DNA of 64,000 nt from Curtobacterium sp. 9128. GTDB lineage: Bacteria > Actinomycetota > Actinomycetes > Actinomycetales > Microbacteriaceae. Location of the stretch: assembly GCF_007673775.1 (NCBI RefSeq), contig NZ_VEAF01000002.1, positions 62,001 through 126,000 on the forward strand, given 5' to 3'. Each line of letters begins with the position of its first letter. The first letter of the stretch is position 1. Below are positions 60,706 to 64,000 of this stretch, in pieces. The notes under the pieces are model-generated. The model was not told where the DNA came from. It was given only the letters and a program-made list of their open reading frames with translations, and ran no database searches. The position numbers and the translations under genes were made by a program.

Positions 60706-61479
60706 ATGCCCATCGGGAACGTCACGCGCGGCACGACCGGGGTCAACCGGCTCCGACGCGTGGACCGGTGGATCGCCGCGCTCCCGGCCCTCCGGCGGAC
60801 GTCAGACCCCCTCGTCGCGGACGTCGGCTACGGCGCGAGCCCGACGACGACGCTGGAGCTCCGCGACCGCCTGGCCGCCGTGCGTCCGGACGTCGAGGTC
60901 ACCGGGATCGAGATCGAGCCGGCGCGCGTCGCGCTCGCGAACGCCGGCACCCGCGACGGCGTGACCTTCCGCCTCGGGGGCTTCGAGACCCCGACGCCGG
61001 GCGGGCGGCGACCGGCGGTGATCCGGGCGTTCAACGTGCTCCGGCAGTACGACGAGTCCGAGGTCGAGGCGTCGTGGCGGATCATGCAGGACCGTCTGCA
61101 GCCGGGCGGCGCGCTCGTCGAGGGCACGTGCAACGAGGTGGGCCGTGTCGCGTCGTGGGTGACGCTCGACCCGGAACGACCGGTCGCGTTCACGGTGTCG
61201 CTCCGGCTCGCGGACCTCGACGTGCCGAGCATCGTCGCGGAGCGCCTGCCGAAGGCGCTCATCCACCGGAACGTCCCGGGTGAACGCGTGCACGGGTTCC
61301 TCCGCGACCTCGACCTGGCCTGGGCGGTCGCCGCTCCCCTCGGGACGTACGGCCCGCGGCAGCGGTGGCTCGCGACGGTGCGCGGGATGCGCGACCGCGG
61401 CTGGCCGGTGCTGCACGGCACGACGCGGTGGCGCCTCGGCGAACTCAGCGTCCCGTGGTCGTCGGTCGCCCCGACCTGA
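60706..61479 (+). CDS. Class I SAM-dependent methyltransferase-like protein
   Basis: A 257-residue protein with a Rossmann core. [16 protein letters not shown] (about 37-52) takes the position of the SAM-binding glycine loop, [16 protein letters not shown] (about 64-79) holds the acidic ribose-binding residue and [12 protein letters not shown] (about 106-117) is motif IV-like. Conserved in Actinobacteria beside gpmA/phoU. The methyl acceptor is unknown. Confidence 0.78.
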   Translation: MPIGNVTRGTTGVNRLRRVDRWIAALPALRRTSDPLVADVGYGASPTTTLELRDRLAAVRPDVEVTGIEIEPARVALANAGTRDGVTFRLGGFETPTPGGRRPAVIRAFNVLRQYDESEVEASWRIMQDRLQPGGALVEGTCNEVGRVASWVTLDPERPVAFTVSLRLADLDVPSIVAERLPKALIHRNVPGERVHGFLRDLDLAWAVAAPLGTYGPRQRWLATVRGMRDRGWPVLHGTTRWRLGELSVPWSSVAPT

Positions 61480-61530
61480 CCTGCCGACCGACCGGCCGCC
61501 GCACCCGGACTCGGCGCAACCGGGCCGCGA

Positions 61531-62598
61531 CTAGGAGCGGCGGACGGCGCCGAGCCGCGGTAGCCGCGGCACGTCGGCGGTCGCGCCGGCGCCCGGCGGG
61601 ACGATGGTCTCCTGCGCCGCGGTGACGACGACGTCGTCCACGGTGAGCGTCAGCACGGCGGCCGGGTCGAGGGACCGCTTGACGACAGCGAGGCCGACCG
61701 GCCCGAGTTCGTGGTGCACGGCGGAGGCGGTGAGCCGTCCGACGTCCTTGCCGTCGAGCGTCACGGTCGTGCCGGGTGCGGGCAGCACGGCGTCCGACCC
61801 GTCGAGGTGCAGCATCACGACCCGGCGCGGCGGGTGCCCGAGGTTGTGGACCTTCGCCACGGTCTCCTGCCCGCGGTAGCACCCCTTGCTCAGGTGCACG
61901 GCGGACCGGAGCCAGTCGAGCTCGTGCGGGATCGTCCGCTCGTCGACGTCGGCGAGCGAGGGCCGCCACGCCGCGATGCGGAGCGCCTCGACCGCGAGGA
62001 GCCCCGCTGCGGGCCGGTCGGTCGCGGCCAGGGCGACCGCGGCGGTGGACTCGAGGACCGCGATCCGCAGCGTCCACTCGGAGCCGGGATGGGCCTCCTG
62101 GTCGGCGTAGCCCCAGCCGCCCGGCGTGACGGTGCTCCACGGGTCGACCCACTCGACGACCGTGCCGTCGACGGGTGCGGACCCCGCGAACGAACCGACG
62201 GTGACGAACGACGCCGACACGTCGGCCACCTCGACCCGGAGCATGAAGCGCATCGACGACAGCCAGGCCGCGAGCGGCTCCGCGTCGGCGGCCTCGGTCA
62301 GCAGCCACGTCGTCGCACCGTCGTCGACGACGCGTGCCGCGTGCTCGACCCGACCCGACTGGTCGAGCACGAGCGTCTCGGTGCTGACGCCGGGCGCGAG
62401 CCCGAGCAGCAGCTGCGACGTGATCGAGTTCAACCACGACAGCCGGTCGGGACCGGTGACCGTGACGACCCCGAGCCCGAGCTCGACGACCGCCGAGCCC
62501 CCGGCGAGCAGGCGCTGCTCACCGAGCGGGTTGCCGAAGTGCGCGGCGGGACCGCCGTCGGACGCGACGAAGCCCGCGCGCGCCGAGAAGACGGCCAT
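61531..62598 (-). CDS. ygfZ: YgfZ/GcvT-fold folate-binding protein
   Basis: A 355-residue GcvT-like protein. The diagnostic KGCYRGQE motif (about 242-249) with the conserved Cys marks YgfZ (COG0354), which uses tetrahydrofolate and helps to make or repair some Fe-S clusters. The first half (about 40-210) is the GcvT-like folate domain. ATG 62598 shares one base with the stop of the nitrobindin gene (TGATG), so the two are coupled. Confidence 0.9.
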   Translation of the reverse strand: MAVFSARAGFVASDGGPAAHFGNPLGEQRLLAGGSAVVELGLGVVTVTGPDRLSWLNSITSQLLLGLAPGVSTETLVLDQSGRVEHAARVVDDGATTWLLTEAADAEPLAAWLSSMRFMLRVEVADVSASFVTVGSFAGSAPVDGTVVEWVDPWSTVTPGGWGYADQEAHPGSEWTLRIAVLESTAAVALAATDRPAAGLLAVEALRIAAWRPSLADVDERTIPHELDWLRSAVHLSKGCYRGQETVAKVHNLGHPPRRVVMLHLDGSDAVLPAPGTTVTLDGKDVGRLTASAVHHELGPVGLAVVKRSLDPAAVLTLTVDDVVVTAAQETIVPPGAGATADVPRLPRLGAVRRS

Positions 62599-63212
62599 CA
62601 GTCGACCTTCGCGAGCTGCCCCGAGGCGTGCGAGGTGAGTTCCCGGCCGAGCGCCGCGATGTCCCACGCCCAGAAGAGCTTGCCCTCGACGAGCCCGTAC
62701 ATGCGGGTCGCCGCGGAGTAGTCCTTCGCGTTCGCGGAGCGCATCACGGCGTCGGTGGCGAGGTCGATGCGGCCCTTCCGGACCTGGCCGACGTAGAGCT
62801 CGTTGACGCCCGTCGGGTGGATGATCGCCGCCTCCACGTCGAAGCCGTCGTTCGCGTTGCGCAGGGTCTCGACGCTCTGGGTGGTGGTGAACGGGACGAC
62901 GCCCTCGCCCATCAGCATCGCAGGGCCGCGGTCCCCCGGCTCCGACGGACGGTCGAGCCGCCAGTAGCCCATCTCGGCCGCCAGCGGCGTGTGCTCGTCG
63001 TCGAGCAACCACGTCGTCGACGAGTAGTTGAGGTAGGGCAGGCCGTCGTGGCTGAAGCTGACGCGCTGGCCGAACTCGTACGTGCGGACGTCGGGCTCGT
63101 CGCCCTCGGCCGCACCGACCGGGTACTCGACCACGCCGGTGCCCTCCCAGACGCCGACCAGCCAGGACAAGGGCACGAGTTCGGGGGCGAGGCCCTCCGG
63201 CAGTTCGATCAA
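62598..63212 (-). CDS. Nitrobindin (FABP-like heme protein, peroxynitrite isomerase)
   Basis: A 204-residue beta-barrel protein. GVWEGTGVVEYP (about 20-31) carries the GxWxGxG motif, and the beta strands to about 195 end in FWAWDIAALG, the usual nitrobindin layout that binds heme and isomerises peroxynitrite to nitrate. The start is TTG 63212, overlapping the stop of the 38-residue gene in TTGA, with AAGGG upstream. It is coupled downstream to ygfZ. Confidence 0.85.
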   Translation of the reverse strand: MIELPEGLAPELVPLSWLVGVWEGTGVVEYPVGAAEGDEPDVRTYEFGQRVSFSHDGLPYLNYSSTTWLLDDEHTPLAAEMGYWRLDRPSEPGDRGPAMLMGEGVVPFTTTQSVETLRNANDGFDVEAAIIHPTGVNELYVGQVRKGRIDLATDAVMRSANAKDYSAATRMYGLVEGKLFWAWDIAALGRELTSHASGQLAKVD

Positions 63213-63325
63213 CGCTGACCCTTGAACAGCTTCACGACGACGGTCACCGAGACGAACGCGATCGCGAGCGACGCCAGACCCAGCAGGCCGACGTAGAAGA
63301 GCTCGAGCGCAAGCAGCGAATCCAT
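63209..63325 (-). CDS. 38-residue single-helix membrane peptide gene
   Basis: A short open frame on the minus strand: MDSLLALELFYVGLLGLAS begins a single hydrophobic helix (about 3-32) ending in VKLFKGQR. Its ATG follows a TAGACT box by six bases (leaderless) and its stop overlaps the nitrobindin TTG start in TTGA, so it is the first gene of that operon. Codon use matches real genes. Function is unknown. Confidence 0.7.
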   Translation of the reverse strand: MDSLLALELFYVGLLGLASLAIAFVSVTVVVKLFKGQR

Positions 63326-63331
63326 GCCAGG

Positions 63332-63337
63332 AGTCTA
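63332..63337 (-). promoter_or_regulatory. -10 box of the small ORF-nitrobindin-ygfZ operon
   Basis: TAGACT lies six bases before the ATG at 63325 (minus strand). Confidence 0.6.
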
Positions 63338-63363
63338 CGCGGCCCCCTCAGGAGCGCGCTGCC

Positions 63364-63645
63364 TCAACGCGCCAGGAGCACCACGGCCGTGACGAGCACG
63401 ACGACGAACGACCCCGACGACGCGATGCTGATCCGCTCGACCAGGCCGTCCTTCGTCGCGGTGATCAGCTGCAACACGAAGCTGACGAACACCGTCGCCA
63501 CGAACACGAGCAGCAGCCAGGCGAAGGAGTCCTTCTCGCTGAGGGTCAGCACGAGCACGGCGCCGACGATCGCCAGCAGCCAGACGGGCAGCACGGACGT
63601 GAGCTTGAGGCGGCGCTGGTCGGCGGGCGGGACGGGCTCGGTCAC
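63364..63645 (-). CDS. Small membrane protein with three hydrophobic segments
   Basis: A 93-residue protein with hydrophobic stretches at about 18-37, 42-60 and 74-92, no catalytic motif and a basic N-terminal tip. The likely start is GTG 63645, with an AATGAT box six bases upstream; the longer open frame has no good start. It is divergent from glnR. Function unknown. Confidence 0.65.
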   Translation of the reverse strand: MTEPVPPADQRRLKLTSVLPVWLLAIVGAVLVLTLSEKDSFAWLLLVFVATVFVSFVLQLITATKDGLVERISIASSGSFVVVLVTAVVLLAR

Positions 63646-63690
63646 GAGGCCATCATTGCAGGCCGGTCGGGGGGACTTGTCGAGCATCAC

Positions 63691-63696
63691 TAGGAT
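63691..63696 (+). promoter_or_regulatory. -10 box of glnR
   Basis: TAGGAT lies 34 bases before the GTG at 63731, so this mRNA has a leader with a GGAGG site. Confidence 0.5.
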
Positions 63697-63730
63697 GTCC
63701 GCACGACGTCTCATCCGTTCTGGAGGTCCT

Positions 63731-64000
63731 GTGGCACAGCTCCTGGTACTCACCTCGGCCGCGCCCGGCGACGTCCTGCCGAGCCTCGGCCTGCTGAGCC
63801 ACCGGATCCGCCACGTGCCGGCCGAGGCCGCACAGCTCGTGAACGCGCCGCAGAGCGACCTGATGTTCGTCGACGCCAGGACGGACCTGGTCAGCGCGAA
63901 GGCCCTGTGCAAGATCCTCTCCACCTCGGGGTCGACCACCCCGATCGTGCTCGTCGTCACCGAGGGCGGTCTCACCGCGGTCACGAGCGAGTGGAACATC
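63731..64000 (+). CDS. glnR: GlnR-type nitrogen response regulator (3'-truncated by window)
   Basis: Only the first 90 residues are present; the frame is open to the window end. The receiver-like domain (LLVLTSAAPGDVLPSLGLL ... SDLMFVDARTDL ... PIVLVVTEGGLTAVTSEW) matches the N-terminus of actinobacterial GlnR, including the VVTEGGL-AVT signature. GlnR is an atypical OmpR-type regulator that needs no kinase and controls ammonium assimilation. GGAGG lies seven bases before the GTG at 63731. The DNA-binding half is outside the window. Confidence 0.85.
   Translation, partial: MAQLLVLTSAAPGDVLPSLGLLSHRIRHVPAEAAQLVNAPQSDLMFVDARTDLVSAKALCKILSTSGSTTPIVLVVTEGGLTAVTSEWNI

Overview
The window is a 64 kb piece of a high-GC actinobacterial chromosome, most likely from the family Microbacteriaceae (a Curtobacterium-like organism). 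The evidence is the roughly 70% G+C, the strong GC3 bias, mostly TGA stops, frequent GTG and TTG starts, a TANNNT box placed 6-8 bases before many start codons (leaderless transcription), and gene neighbourhoods typical of Actinobacteria: carD-ispDF-cysS-rlmB, gpmA/phoU/senX3-regX3, the bacterial XPB helicase with its helicase-associated partner, cold-shock protein + DUF3027 next to serC, DUF3263 + LytR_C + groL, and nitrobindin + YgfZ near glnR. No phage, plasmid, CRISPR or complete insertion sequence is visible.

Layout. 1-4.7 kb: a MacB/FtsX-type exporter operon (permease cut by the window edge, two ABC ATPases with complementary defects, a small soluble protein). 4.8-14.4 kb: housekeeping and accessory metabolism (flavin monooxygenase, NAD synthetase, AI-2E-type permease, serine hydrolase, a divergent SDR/LysR pair around a perfect palindrome, Kup potassium transporter, PPK2). 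14.5-19.2 kb: a probable catabolic cluster (LysR, nitrilase-family amidohydrolase, amino-acid permease, HisD-family dehydrogenase). 19.5-25.7 kb: an unknown small gene, tRNA-Arg(CCT), epoxide hydrolase, ArsC-like protein, a membrane protein/regulator pair with its own palindrome, HNH nuclease, NlpC/P60 hydrolase and IdeR. 25.8-34.4 kb: serC, DUF3027/cold-shock operon, XPB helicase pair, and an OmpR-type two-component system. 34.4-41.2 kb: a DUF559/AbiEi-like nuclease gene bracketed by inverted copies of an unusual 31-bp-phased repeat, groL with two CIRCE sites, cspA, LytR_C/DUF3263, DUF2332/ElaA, msrB and tRNA-Thr(TGT). 41.2-49.8 kb: glycosyltransferase, aldo/keto reductase, alpha/beta hydrolase, NnrE, DUF2090, zinc metallopeptidase, DsbA-like thioredoxin, sugar ABC-import ATPase. 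50-64 kb: DUF4032, a third copy of the phased repeat, rlmB-cysS-ispDF-carD, a lipoprotein, regX3-senX3 divergent from phoU across PHO-box-like repeats, gpmA, a methyltransferase, ygfZ-nitrobindin-small ORF, and the start of glnR.

How the parts connect. Operons are compact, usually with 1-4 base ATGA/GTGA/TTGA overlaps. Several converging gene pairs share one very long perfect hairpin that probably terminates both. Phosphate control (SenX3-RegX3, PhoU, GpmA, PPK2), heat shock (HrcA/CIRCE on groL), iron control (IdeR) and nitrogen control (GlnR) are all represented.

The most unusual structure is the repeat family at 34.45-34.57, 35.61-35.72 and 51.31-51.39 kb: at each locus three related units lie exactly 31 bases apart, and the first two loci face each other around the nuclease gene. 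All functional statements come from reading motifs and gene order; no database search was run.
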